Assembly (NCBI RefSeq): GCF_027244095.1
Contig: NC_069662.1
Location: forward strand, 14,038,501 to 14,102,500
Length of the DNA stretch: 64,000 nucleotides
From: Hemicordylus capensis
Taxonomy: Eukaryota > Chordata > Lepidosauria > Squamata > Cordylidae
Direction: 5' to 3'
Position 1 is the stretch's first letter. Each line of letters begins with the position of its first letter. Below are positions 29,665 to 43,700 of this stretch, one piece after another. A model generated the notes under the pieces. The model searched no databases, was not told the DNA's origin, and was given only the letters and a program-made list of their open reading frames with translations. The position numbers and the translations under genes were made by a program.

Positions 29665-32600
29665 GTGAGTAGTGCATCTTTTGATTTAATGGTTGTATTG
29701 GGTCTTTTAGGTAGGGCTGATCTACTGTATGCCTATCTGGTTTAAATTATTCTAGTGGAGATTCATTATTAATGGCAGCTTCTGATATGCCTCGCATGGA
29801 GGCTGCAGCATCTAGCCATGGTGTGTGAATGGACCTTAGCAAATCTAATAGCACAGTCTGATCTCTAATCATTTGCATTCCAAATCTCCTGGGTTTGATC
29901 TCTGGCATCTCCAGGCACAACTGGGAAACTGCTCTGTCTGAAAGCAGATTCCCTGCCAGTCCCAATAAAGAATAGTGACCTAGCTAGACCAATGGCCTGA
30001 TTCAATATAAGGCAACTTGATATCCTTGTACGTCCATATATCATACCAAGCACAATGATTTCCAAGGAGGTAATGTAATGTAATGTAATGTAATTTACAG
30101 TCATTGACCAAACAGAGAGTAAAAACCAGTAAACATTAAAATATGTATATACATATATACAGTTTAAGATTGGGGTGATATCCCATTATACCTTTTAAAA
30201 GCAATATAACTAAACTTAGCTACAGGAATAGAAATTAAAGCATCTTTGTCTGAAAGCCGATGTTTTACAAGGTTAGCATCGGATTGATCTGCCAGTTTAC
30301 ATATTAGAGGAGCAATAAGGCGTTCCCTGGGATACAAATGGAGATTACAGTGGAGAAGGATATGTGCGACAGTTTCTGTATCTCCTCATCCACAACGGCA
30401 GTGTCGTTCTTCTAAAGGCACACCTTGAAACCTCCCAGCTAGAAGTGCGGATGGAAAGGAATTAACCCTTACTCTTGTGAATATCCATCGAAACTTAGAG
30501 AAAGTAATTGTCGACAGATATTTTGCGGGGAAAAGATCCATATTAGTTCTTATAGCTCTATCAAACTCTGGAAGCGCAGCCCAGTTTTCTTGGATCTCAA
30601 TATCAACAAAGCGTTGTTTCACTACTCTTTTCGCGTTCACTAGACCCAATTCCAGCAGTTGGGCTGGGTCTAAGCCTAGAGAGGTGAGCTTCGTACTTAT
30701 TGTAGTACACCATAATGGCTGGGGACTAACTGAAAGAAACTCAGGAATTAAACCAACTGGTCGCAGATGTATTTTCAACCAGAAATAAATAATCAAAAGC
30801 CAGGCCCGAGATTCAATTTTTATGAAGCCAGCCTCTGTCCTTAAAGTCACATTTGCTGTACATTTTGGTGTACCAAATAAATTCCTCAAGAACCCTGATT
30901 GGGTTCTTTCCAAAGTGTCAAACCTTGAGTATGGACCTAGTTGTATGCCATACAATAATTGCGGAATGACCTTTACAGTATAAAGCTTTAAGGCAGCTGG
31001 TATGTAGCCTGCACCCTGAGTTCTGAAAAATCTTAAGATTGCTGCTGTGCTGCGTTTTGCCGAGTCTGTGACCATACTAAGATGTGCTGATTTCCCAGCA
31101 TTATGTTGAAAAATTACCCCCAGGTATTTTATTTGATTTACCTGTTCTAGTCGGTGTCCATCTAGCATCCATACAAATTTTTTAACTTTATTGGTGAAAC
31201 ACATGATTTTAGATTTGTCATAATTAATCTGTAGATGCTCATCTCGGCAGTAAAGTGCTAAGGCATCTAACGCTCTTTTGAGCCCAACCCTGGTTTGAGA
31301 CAGAATTACTGCGTCGTCGGCATACATCACGATTGGGATTTTCTTGTTGGCTAGTTTTGGTGGGTGTGTGTCAGATGTCTGCAAACACTTTATCAAATCG
31401 TTAATGCAAAGGTTGAATAGGTAAGGGGCTAGTACACACCCTTGTCGCACCCCTTTCCTAGTGGGTACTAAGTTTGTAAGGTTACCAGCATGGTCTAAAC
31501 GCACTCTTAAAAAGGAATTTTCATGCATTTTGATGAGCAAGAGTAGAAGCCTTCGGTCCATAGAAGTAGCCGCCAATTTAGACCAAAGACGGCCTCTAGA
31601 AACTGCATCAAAAGCCATCTTAAGGTCTATAAAAGCGGCAAACAGGGGTCGCTTATTCCTTTTTACCTGTTTGTCCACAAGATGTTATAATATTAGACAG
31701 TGGTCTAATCCAGATCTGTTAGCTCTAAATCCTGCCTGCTCATCCTCAATAACGCACTCCTGCTCCATCCAAGCACATAGTTTGACACAGAAGTGCTTGG
31801 CATAAAGTTTACTTATGATATTTAAAAGGCTTATTGGTCTATAATTAAAGGGATCATCCCTTCTGCCTTTCTTATGGATGGGAACCACAATCGCCGTTCC
31901 CCAATCCTGGGGGAATTGTGCTGTTTGATCAATATGTGTGAAGAGAGCAGCCAGAACAGGAGCCCACCAATCTTTGTAGAGCTTCAGAAGTTCCGGCGGG
32001 ATACAATCGTTTCCAGGTGCTTTCCCACATTTCAGTTGCATGATTAATTGCTCTATCTCTTTAGTGGAGACCGGAGACCAGTGTGGTAATGAACCTATTT
32101 GAAGGGGGCCTTGGGGAGAGATATCATTATAAAGTGCCCAAAAATGAGTTTCCCATCATTCTTGGGTTATTGAGCAGGCCTGAGTGGAGTGTATCTTATT
32201 ATTTGCTATTGAAATTAGTCTCCAAAAGCTCATTGAGTCATTGTTCTTCACTGCACTTATTAAAAGTGACCACTTCTTTTGTGTATCAGCCCTTTTTTTT
32301 TAATCTAAGAAGGGCTTTATATTCCTTTTTCTTTTTCGATATTTCTATAACCAGGTCGGCAGAGGGATTAGAGCTAGCATATTTTCAAAGAGTAACAAGA
32401 TGTTTTTTAGCCCTAATACACTCATAATTGAACCATTTTTTAGGGCGGTAAGATTTTAGTTCTGATCTGGCGTGGTCCGGTTTGGTTATTAAAGCTCATC
32501 ACCAGTCAATGTAGACACCACTGAGCAATAGTCTGACTCGGATTAGAGCAGTTTCCTATGTCCATAGGAATTCATGAAGGGGAGCTTTCTCCCAATGGCT

Positions 32601-34654
32601 CCATATCAACAATGGGGAAAGATGTACTGGCTGCATATCTGTATGTCAGAAAAAATATACAGCTAGTCTTAAAGTCATTCAACTCTAATTGTTTGTTTGT
32701 TTAACACATTTGTATTCTGCCCAAAATGCAAGTCTCTGGGCGGTTTACAACAAAACATTAAAAACAACCAATAAAAATATTAAAACATTTCAACCATTAA
32801 AATTTAAAATGTTAAAACAATTAAAAAGACAATCAAACTATTATATGTTGTCTTCCATACTTGCAAGCAGAATAAATAGAAATGCAATACACTTTTTTGC
32901 TGATCTATGCATGTAAAACTACATTAAAATCTCATTGCAGTTTAATTTCTAAAAATTACCAGCATGTTCTTGCCTTCATCTTTGCAATTCAAGAGATCAA
33001 CAGGAATGACCACCTCTTACCCAATATCACACTGGGATTTGAAATCTATGACAATATTTTCAATCCGCTGAGAGCCGTTGGGAACACTCTGCAGTTCCTC
33101 TTCACAGGGCAGGGGAATCCCTTCAATTACAACTGTGACGGGAAGCAGCAGCTAGTCCTTGCCATTGGTGGGCTCACCTCCCCAAATTCCATGCAGATGG
33201 CCAGTGTCTTCAATACCTACAAGATCCCACAGGTATGTCTGTTCCTAGTGATGACTAGCTGTAGTCATTCAGAAATGGCTACGTTCCTGAGGTAGCTCAG
33301 TTTGGAAGCAGCTTTTGAGAAGACAAGGCTTCTCAAGTGGAAGACAAGTGGAAAACAAGTGGAAGACAAGTGGAGAACATTTGTTTTTGTTCCTAAAGTA
33401 GAAAGCAAGAGGGCAAGCAAACAAACCAACAAAGGGGAATGGACAAGGTAAGTTTGTTAGGGATAGTCTTTTATAGGGTTTAATTTCTGGCTGTACCCCT
33501 ACTAATTGTGCAAAGAGGCACCTTTTTGATGTGGTGATGATTCTCTTTATTTAGCAGTGGGAGATTAACTGGCACAATCCAACCGCAGCACATTACCTTC
33601 AATGACTGTTGCTGATGTCTATATTTCTTTTTACATTTTGAGCCTTTCAGGGACAGGGATCCATCTTATTTATTTATTATTTCTCTATGTAAACCACTCT
33701 GGAAACATTTGCTGAGAAGTGGTATATAAATATTTGTTGTTGTTGGCTGGCTAGGGGTTCATTTTTGACAGGGCAGTTTCAATTTCAGTTTCAGTTGTGC
33801 CTAGAGAGAAAATGGGTGGGGATTGGCTACCGCTATGCTCTGAAGGTGCCTCAGTTTGGAAGCCACCCTTAAGAAGACAATGCTGAGACAAGGGCAGTTT
33901 TTCTTTTTGGAGATCTGTGAGCAGGAGTTTGGTAACAGACATCAAATGAGTTTTGTGAGGGGTTTAGAAGGGAAGTTGCATGTGGGCCCAGAAGTGGTCT
34001 CCCTTTATCAGAAACGAGACACCAAGCATGAGAAGGTGAGTACTGCCCCACTTTTGTAACTTTCCTGGAGGAAGAGCTTGATACCTTTAATTAGATGATG
34101 ATTGCAGCTTAGACCAATCTGTGAAGGAAACAATCTCTATGTCTGCATTCACACAGAACATGAAACCGGAGGTGAAGTGACCTCCAGTTTCAAAAACTGT
34201 ATGTCTGAATGTGGACAACCACAGTTTCAACAGAAAATGAAGTTGCGGTTTTCCTCCTCTGAGAGTGATTTGCACTTTTGGTTTGTAATGAGGACCACCA
34301 CTTGGACAGTTCCACCGGAGGACTTGGAACCACAGTTACAAACCACAGTTTGTTATATGCAAATGCAGCCACTATATTCTAAATTCTAAATAACCAATAA
34401 AACCAGTTATGAAGCAAGAATGCCTGAAGCAGAGGGGGTGCCTCCCAGAGTGTGACTATCTGCCTGAGGTGCAGAAGTTGTGGGTGTGCGTTCGGTGCAA
34501 AGAGCTCCTGGCTCTCAGGTAACAAGTGCATTCTCTTGAAGCCAAGATGGCGGACCTGGAGAAGCTCAGGGAAGCACAGAGGTTTGTGGATGAGACCCAC
34601 AGGAATGTGATAGAGGCATCCTATTCCCATGCTGACAGCTCCTCTACTCTCATA

Positions 34655-34702
<48 letters not shown>

Positions 34703-37700
34703 GAAGAATTCGATTTCTATACCACGCTTCCAAAAATGGCTCAAGGTGGTTTACACAGAGAAATAATAAATAAATAAGATGGCTCACTGTCCCCAAAGGG
34801 CTCACATTCTAAAAAAAAAATACAAGATGGAAACCAGCAACAGTCACTGGAGGTACTATGCTGGGGGTGGAATCACCAAAGAGAATCACCACAGTAAAAG
34901 GTGCCTCTTTGCCCAGTTAGCAGGGGATGAAAATCTTAGGGATGCAGGGCATCAGTCTGAAGAAGAGAGGAATGCTCTCTTAGAAGGGACACCTTCCTTG
35001 CATAATGCTCCCAAATCCTCTCACACATAGGATACTCCTCCGGGGATTGGGGGCCTCCTAGTAGTGGGCAATTTGATAATTAGGAACTGGGGAAGGGGAA
35101 GAAGAGTGCAACAAAGATGATCAGGGGCATGGTGCACCTTTCTTATAAGGTAAGTCTACAGTGTCTGGGGCTTTTTATTTTGGAAAAGGGGTGGCTATGG
35201 GGAGACATGATGGACGTTTTTAAAATTATGCATGGAGAAGAGAGAGTGGACAGAGAGAAATCTTTCTCCCTTTCAAACAAATCTCATGGGTCTGAAGGCC
35301 AGGTAAAACAGGACCAACTAAAGGAAGTCATTTTTCACAGAGCAGAAAATTAATCTATGCAATTCTCTGCTTTGGGATGTGGCAAATATACAGTAGAACC
35401 AAAAAATAAAAAAGGCATGCCCTCACCTCTTGCCAGTTGGCTTCTCAGAGGCATCTGGTAGGCCACTGTGTGAAACAACAAGGCTGTTCTTATGTTCTTG
35501 AATGGAAAGGTTTTCATCCCCTTCCAAGTTCTTAGAGTGTTTTCTCAAAAAATTAAGGAATAATTACTCAGTCCACTGTGCAATGTCTTGTTTTCAATAC
35601 ATTATTGTTGTCATTTTCTTTCAATATTAGGGCCACAACTCCCCTGAACACATTTTCTTTCAAACTGTGTTTCAACCTTGCCCCAGCTTTCACGTTCAAG
35701 TAGGAATAGTCTTTAATCTTTCTTCATCCTGTTTAGAATCCTATCCCAGTATAAGACTCAATGGTACCAGTAGCTCCTACTCAAAATAGAAGTATTGTCC
35801 TATCTTAAATATTTGATGGAAGCTGAAATTTAGTGAATTGAAGAAGTAATAATTTGATCAAGAACAAAGGGATGTCCTTGTAATACTCTTTTTAAAAAAC
35901 AATTATCTCCCATATAGCTGAGTTATGGATCTTTTGACCCTGTGCTAAGTGATCAAACCCGGTTCCCTTTTTTCTTCCGGATGGTTCCAAGTGAAGACCT
36001 TCAATATATCGGGATTATTTTTCTGCTGAAGCATTTCAAGTGGAATTGGATTGGTCTGCTCACATCAGATGATGACAGTGGAGAAACATTTGCTCAAAAT
36101 ATGAGACCAAGACTTCTCCAGAGCAATATTTGTATTGCTTTGGCACAATCCATTCCAAAAGTAACAAGTCGCACATCAAATACACACACTGAAAAAATGC
36201 TGGTGGAAATAGCTAATGCTGTCTGGAAGGAAACAAAGATGAATGTGGTTCTTGTCTATGGGGATAGTCATTCTATGGAGGGTTTACGAATAATCTTAGA
36301 ATCCTACGAATTTCATCATAAGCTTCCATTGGAGAGAGTGTGGCTCATAACTGCTCAGTGGGATTGCACAACTCTTTCTTCATGGGATAAATTCACAGGG
36401 AAATCCTTCAATGGTTCTTTGTCATTCACACTTCACAGAAAAGTGGTTCCAGGATTTCAGGACTTTCTTGAGAACATAACTCCATTCCAGTCTATGATAT
36501 ATTTCATCCATCAGTTCTGGTGGTTTGCATTTTTCTGTTCACTCCCAAAGCATGGCTTATATGTTCCAAATCAAGACAACTGCACTGGGGAGGAGAAACT
36601 GGGGAGCCTCCCTGAATCTGTGCTTGAAATGGGCATGTCTGGGCAGAGCTATAACATCTACAATGCTGTTTATGCTGTAGCACATGCTCTCCATTCTATG
36701 TATTCATCGAAAGCTAAACAGAAAGAAATGGAGAAACACGGGGGAAAGAGTCTTTTGTTGTGGCCTGTATGTTTCCTCCGCTTTGTTTCCATGTCACTTC
36801 TCATTGTATTAGTTCATAACTCATACTAGCAGTTGTGATATAATGTCTGATTGTGGCATGCAGTTCCTGACATCCTGATTAGCAAAGCACTGGTGAAGCA
36901 GTGTGAGTTGGTTTAGGCTGAGAGAGAAAAAACTCACTCAGAATCACACAGAATCACCCATGATCTTCATGGCTAAATGGAGATTTGAATTTGAATTTGA
37001 AAAATTCAATTGCAAATCAAATCAAATTGCCCTTTTATGGGAAGATACAATTATTATGTTTTCAACAAAAATAAATTTCAGGAAGCAAACATTATATCAA
37101 ACATCTTGTAAATGTTTATTCAATATTCAGTATTGTTTGATGTTTTAATATGGCTGATACCCATTCCACAATAAGGTAAATGGATATCAGTTTTTCCAAA
37201 AGTCTTTCCCTTTGTTATAATTATCCCCAAATTGCTTTGTATATCAATTTATATGTGAGTATTCTTTGCCGTAAGATCCTGTACTACTCATCAACAGGAA
37301 TTGCTGTTGCTTCCCGTGGCTTGCTACCAATATAAACATGCTTAAAGGTATATTCCTGATAGGTATATAGTATTTCTTCTCAGTGACATCTTCCAGTTGG
37401 TGATCAAGGGATTTGTGGTTAAAGTGATAATCTTAATGCAATTTCCCACAATTTGACCCAGGGTGTGAACTTTTTCTCCTCCCAATTAGCTTCATGCTTT
37501 TCTGAGCAATATCCATTTCAACAATAGTGCTGGGGAAGAAATCTTTTTTGATGAGGAAGGGAGCCTGCCGTCAGGATACGATATCATCAACTTGGTCACA
37601 TTCCCCAATGACACCTTCCAGAAAGTCCAAACTGGAAGGATGGATCCCCTGGCTCGTGAAGGAGAAATGTTCACCATGAATGCAAGTGCTACTGTATGGA

Positions 37701-40700
37701 ACCACAAGTTTAAAGAGGTATGGAGACCTGTCCCGCCTCACCTTGCTAGTTTCCCTGACTTTAAGGGGTTTTCTCACAACCCAGCTCCAATATCAGGAGT
37801 GAAGAGTGTTGGGAGGGAGAAATGGGCTGAAAGGAATGGAGTGCTCTGATGGGGGATGCTCTGTTTCTCTCCTCTGGGCAAAGCTCCAGGAGTCTCAGAT
37901 TGAGGACTCCAGCAGTAGGGTCCAGGTGACCTCCCCCACTCCCTGACAGAGGAATTTATCAGCCTGACCCCAGATTTGCCTTGACCATGTTTGATGCCTC
38001 TGACCTCTTTTTGTCTGCCTGCAGTCAGACCCACCTTGGCTTTTGCCTGGTTCAGGGAGTAGACCCTTATTCCATACTCTTCATATGTGGGTATTTAGTT
38101 TTGAGAATAATAGAAGTGGGGGGAAATCAGAACATTCTTCCTTGTTGTTCCTGTTAGATGCAACCCCGTTCCCAGTGTGTCGAGAGCTGCCATCTTGGAT
38201 CCAGCAGGATTGCCCAGCAGGGAAGACAAATTTGTTGCTATGATTGTGCTCAGTGTCCTGCGGGGAGGATTTCAACACAGACCGGTAAAAATATGTATAT
38301 TGGGAAACCAAATTCAAATGTTTAAAATTCTCTATCTTATTTCTACATCAAATAGATGACTAAATTTCTCAACATACTTCTGTTGAACTCAAGTACTAGT
38401 GCCAAGATCTGAGGGTTTTATTTAGTCTGGCAAATCTTTTCACTTGAAAAACTTTCCCTACTCCTTCTCCAGGAGCAGCAATCTGCCCTCTGCAGCATCA
38501 TCTAGGATTTAATTTTCAGGAATTAGCACCCTTGCATGGAAAAGAAACATTTTGTTTTCTTACAACTAAATTCTCAGAATATCTAGGCTTTTCATGTGAA
38601 GCCAGAATCTGTAACCATTCCAAAATTAGAAAGAGTTTATGCAGGATAGAGTCTATGGCATTTATGATGAGCATTCCTTTAGTTTAAGTTTTCAGGTGCT
38701 GGCCTTTGCAGAAGAATATCCTGGATTCTTTGAAAGTTAAAACAATAAGCTTCAGTGGCCAATGTTCCCATTAGAAAAAGTTGATGCTAGGTGATATGCA
38801 TTGATGCTGCTGAAGGGGTCAACGAATGGAACACTGCTACTCACTTGGGGACAGTGAATTTGGATGATTGCCCTTTCCCCCCAGAAGCATTCTTCACCAG
38901 TTGGAAATATGTCCCTGAGGGTCATGTAGCTCTCAGGGACGTAGTTTTGACTGGTGCAGAGCACTTCTGGGGGATGGAGAGATCATCAAAAATTATTCTC
39001 TCTTTCATAGGTGCTGGTGCTGTATTACCCTTCATAGGTAGTACCAGCATTTTGCAACTCCACATTTCTGCCAATATAGACAAAATAAAACAATGCCAAA
39101 AAAATGCCTAAAATGGCACAGTGCCTACTAATGAGAAACATCAACTGTTCTGCTCCTGAATATGGACAAAGAGATTTTATCTTATTTATTGGTTTTGTGT
39201 TTTTAATTTTCATATTGCCTCCTGTTAAAATTCTATGTATAATAGGGAAGTGCAAAACATTTTGGGTGTTCTGGAACCGAAACGAAAAACCCAATCACCA
39301 TCCTGAAATATTTTGGAGCAGAAACAAATCGCCCTTGTTTCGGTACCGAAAATGTTGTCGTTTCGGCCCTCCATTTTGTGACCGAGAACGTGCTTCTCCT
39401 TTCTCCTCCAATTTGAGTTCTGATGTGTGCTTGAATTTCCTGCCTTTCAGCCTCCCATTGACTTCCGCAAAGTTCCAAAATGTGCTTCTTCTTCCTCCTC
39501 CATTGAGTTCAGTGACATGTGCTTGAATTTCCTGCCTTTCAGCCTCCCATTGACTTAAATGCAAGTTCTGATGTGCAAAATAATGCCCATATTTGGCTCT
39601 ACAGGAGCCAAATTAATCTCCCATTAGCTAAGGGGAGATGGAGGAGGGGGCAAGTGGGGGGGGGATTTTGTGAGATGTTTTCAGGAGGGTATTAAAGGAC
39701 CAGCAGCCATTTCTTCCTTGCTGCTGCCTTGTGTGGGGAGAGAGCTCTTTTGCATGATTGCTCAGCCTTGCCATCCCACATCCACCATCGCCTCCAACCA
39801 TTGTTCAGCATTGCCACCATTGCCACCTTTTTTTCTCCAGCAATTTTTTTAATTGAGAAAAAGAAGAGGAATCCATCTTTTATTCCTTCTGTCTTGCTAA
39901 CACGGAAAGCCTGCTACCTGAGCCATCCTTGGACCGTGGCTGAGCCATCCTTGGACCTGGGGGATCTAACACAGGCTTCTTTGGAAGAGGTCTAATGATT
40001 GCCTCCTTAAGTCAAGGAGGCATCCTGCCCCCCTCAGAGGAGCATTTATGATTACCACGAGGCTTTCTACAACAGCCCACCTGCTAGATTGAACAAGCCA
40101 TGTTGGAGAAGGATCAAGTGAACAAGTGGTAGGCCTCACTGCTCCAAGCAGCTTGTCCACCTCCTCAGGAGTTCCAAACTGAAATTGATCCAGTCAAATC
40201 ACATAAGAGGAGTTTTTGGGCACCTCCAGTTCAGACACCAAATTAATTGTGGTTTCTCCATTTAGGTCTGCCCGAATCCAAGAGATTTTATCTGCGAAAA
40301 ACTCAAAAAACATATCACAGTGGGAAACTGATGACTCCAAATTCTGGTTCAAGGTGGAGGGGCGGATACTAGTCCCTTCACAACCCTGAACAACTCCACT
40401 GGACGTGAACTCACAGAGGCAATGTGGGCGGAAAAGAACCGCCTGTTTGCCACGCGTGTTGCCTGAGCATAGATCTTTAGATGTGCTCTATGTCGCTATC
40501 TGTCGGATACGGGTCTTTCTCCACTTGCGCTCCAATCTCCTGCCTTGCCACTTCAGCCCCTGTAGATCTTCCGTATACCAAAAGGGGCTAATTTTGAAGC
40601 GGGTCAAAGGGGACGCTTGGGAGCAATCGTGTCTACTGCCCTGGTGAGCAAGTTGTTCCAATTCTCAACCAGGGTGTCAACAAGATCACCGGCAAAGACA

Positions 40701-43700
40701 ACACTGAATCCTTTCAAGGCTTCTTGGAATCCTACTGGATCCAATAACGTCTTTGGGCGGAAAATTCTAATAGGCCCATCACCCCTGTGGAGGTGGGAAG
40801 TGCTTGTAAGTCCAATCTTAACCATCCATGACAATGGGGAAATCACAGGCATCCCCACCCACAGAACACCACCCTGATCAGAGTCAAAGACAAAATCAAG
40901 CATGTGACCTGCAATATGCATCGGTCCAGAGACCACTTGGGATAGGCCCATAGTTGTCATGGCCGCTATGAACTCCTGAGCTGCCCTGGACAGATTGGTC
41001 CCAAAATGAACATTGAAGTCCCCCAGCACCAAGAGTCTGGGAGACTCCAACGCGAGTTCCGCGACCAAGTCCATGAGCTTACTAAAGGATTCTGTTGAGC
41101 AATGGGGCAATCGGTACACCAACAGAAGTCCCAATCTATCCCTGGTCCCCAAACTTAAGTACACACATTCAATATGATCTGATACCCTAACAGGGACCCT
41201 GGTAAGGGAGATGTTATCCTCCACCTCCCCACCCACGTCCCCTCACCCGCTCCTCTATAGAATATCCTGGAGGGAGAAACTGGGACCAGAATGGTCCACT
41301 AGCCTCCCCCAACCAAGTTTCACTAATACGTACCTGGTCGGCTCCCTGAACCATGATCAAATCAGGGATGAGTTTAGGTTTATTTTGGACCATCTTGGCA
41401 TTACAGAGGAGCAGGGTAAGGCTTTGTGGATTGTTGGCAGTGACCCCCAAGGTCAATGAGCTGGCAGGACAGCCGGAAGGGGAGACAGCTATTAAATTTC
41501 TGACTACCTTCCCCTGGAATGGCCTGCTGACCTGCCAACATTACTTCTTCTATTCCTCACCACTACCAGGATAGCTGTCCCATAGTCAACAAGGGCGATG
41601 TCAAACAGATGTGCCAAAAAATTGTGTGCCACCATTGTTGTTGTTGTCATCATCACTCTTTCAACTTGCGCAGGTGAGAGGGTTGCAAAACCTCGCTATT
41701 CCACTGGCAGAATGTGTTGTTTAGCATCATCCTTACTTTACTTGCTTTGGAAACCCGGTTCTCTTCTTTGCAAAGCTCTACTGTTGGTGGTGACGTGTGC
41801 TTTTAATGCAGATTTGGGACAGAAAGAGTGGGGGTAGTGGTAGTGCTCCAATGGGTGCCTGCCACCACCCAGTTCCCATAGGGATTGGGCAAATGACTGG
41901 GTTTTGGTGATTTGTTGAAGTTTGAGTGTCTTTGGGGCAGATTCGGGGTGGAAAGGGGGCATCTGGGGTGGAAGAGTGGGGTGGGGTGATAGTGCCCCAA
42001 TGGATGCCTGTCATCACCCAGATCCCAAAGGGATTGGGCAAAGGGCTGATTTTTTGTGATTTATTGAAGTTTATGCGTCTTTAAGGCTTTTCTCCATAGG
42101 AATAATGGAGGTTTCAGCAGCCCCATAACTGCACTTGGGGGGCACTGGGGTGGCCCAGAGCAAGTGACGGTGTAGTGCACAGGGGATGCCAACCACCCCC
42201 ATGGGTTGCTAACCCATGGGGTACAGGGTTTTGTTGTTTCTGAGGTGTTCTGAGTGTCTATTCTCTGGTAGCATATGGGATTTATAATGACAAACCATGA
42301 ATCCACTCTCATTTGCTACCAGTGAAACTACACTAAGAACCCCTCAGAAACAACAAAACCCTATACCCCATGAGATAGCAACCCATGCGGGTGGTTGGCA
42401 CCCTCTGTGCACTACACCTCCACTCACCCTGGGCCACCCCAGCACCCCCAAAGTGCAGTTATGTGGCTGATGAAACCTCCATCATTCCCTATTGAGAAAA
42501 ACTTTAAAGACACATAAACTTCAAAAATCACTTTAAAATGATCCCTTTGCCCAATTCCTTTGAATTAATTCTGGTACCTTCCTGGCCCCCTTTGGACACT
42601 CCCACCCACCACACCACACCCTGGGCCACCCATTTCCCCCCAATGTGAAGAGATGCATTTGCTGAAACCTCCATTATTCCCTATTGAGAAAAACCTTAAA
42701 GACACTTAAATTTTAAAAATCACTTTTTAAAAAATCAGCCCTTTTCCCAATTCCTCAGAAATAATTCTGGTAGCTTCCTTGCCACCACTAGGCACTACAA
42801 CCAACTATACTCCACCCTTGGCCATCCCTCTCCCCCCGACATGAAGGAGAATATCTTAAAGATGTGTGAACTTCAAAAAAATCACCAAAAATCAGTCCTT
42901 TGCTCAATTCCTCTGAAATTTGAGTGGTAGCCTCCACCCATTCGGCACTTCCATCCCATACCACTCTTTTGTCTCCAGGACCAGTTTTTTGAATGCTAAT
43001 CAGTTCATATTCAGATTTGGATTAATTCAGAACCGAATCGAATCTGGGGTGATTTGGATGGGTCTGATTTGGATCCAAAATGAAATAGGGGTGTTTTGAT
43101 TTGGGTCCAAAATCAAACATCGAATATCCGAAATGCACACCCCTAGTGTAGATCACAGATAAAATGAAATAAATCATTAAATTAAAATCTATAAGAACAG
43201 CAAAAGTAAGAGCAGCTTAAAATCTATTAATGTCACATGAGAGGGAGCAAACGTTAACAACCCAGTCAGTAGTAAAACAAGGCAGTTAGCAGATTCCAGT
43301 TAAAGTTGAACAATGTTTGTGTATCTTGGCAAAACAAAGACTTTGTTGATGTATTTCAGATGCAGACCAGTGTGAGATGTGCCCAGAAGATCAATGTCCA
43401 AATGAGAAACAGGATCAATGCATCGCCAAAACGATGACCTATTTATCCTATGGAGAACCGTTGGGAGCAGTTTTGATTTCTTTTGCTCTTTTGTTTTCCC
43501 TGATCACCTTTGCTGTGATTGGGATCTTTGTTCTGCTCTCCAAAACTCCCATTGTGAAAGCCAATAACTGGAGCATTACTTGTACCCTTCTCTCCTCTCT
43601 GCTGCTTTGCTTTCTCTGCTCCTTCCTATTCATTGGTCAGCCTAGGAAGGTGACCTGTCTCCTCAGACATACCGTGTTTGGCATCACCTTTACTGTCGCA

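Larger units (their letters stand above)
34395..35475 (+). mobile_element. CR1 LINE fragment, interrupted (unit 2)
   Basis: CR1 ORF1 part ([25 protein letters not shown] at 34547-34620), then the (GAT)n tract 34661-34703 and a reversed SINE (34704-34930). The CR1 resumes and ends in the ORF2 C-terminal region ([13 protein letters not shown] at 35117; [23 protein letters not shown]). Paralogue of 17700-18890. Confidence 0.75.

Noticed and set aside
38791-39111. Open frame in intron 5 of unit 2
   Set aside because: The matching stretch in unit 3 (60690-61000) has indels that break the frame; no domain is recognisable.
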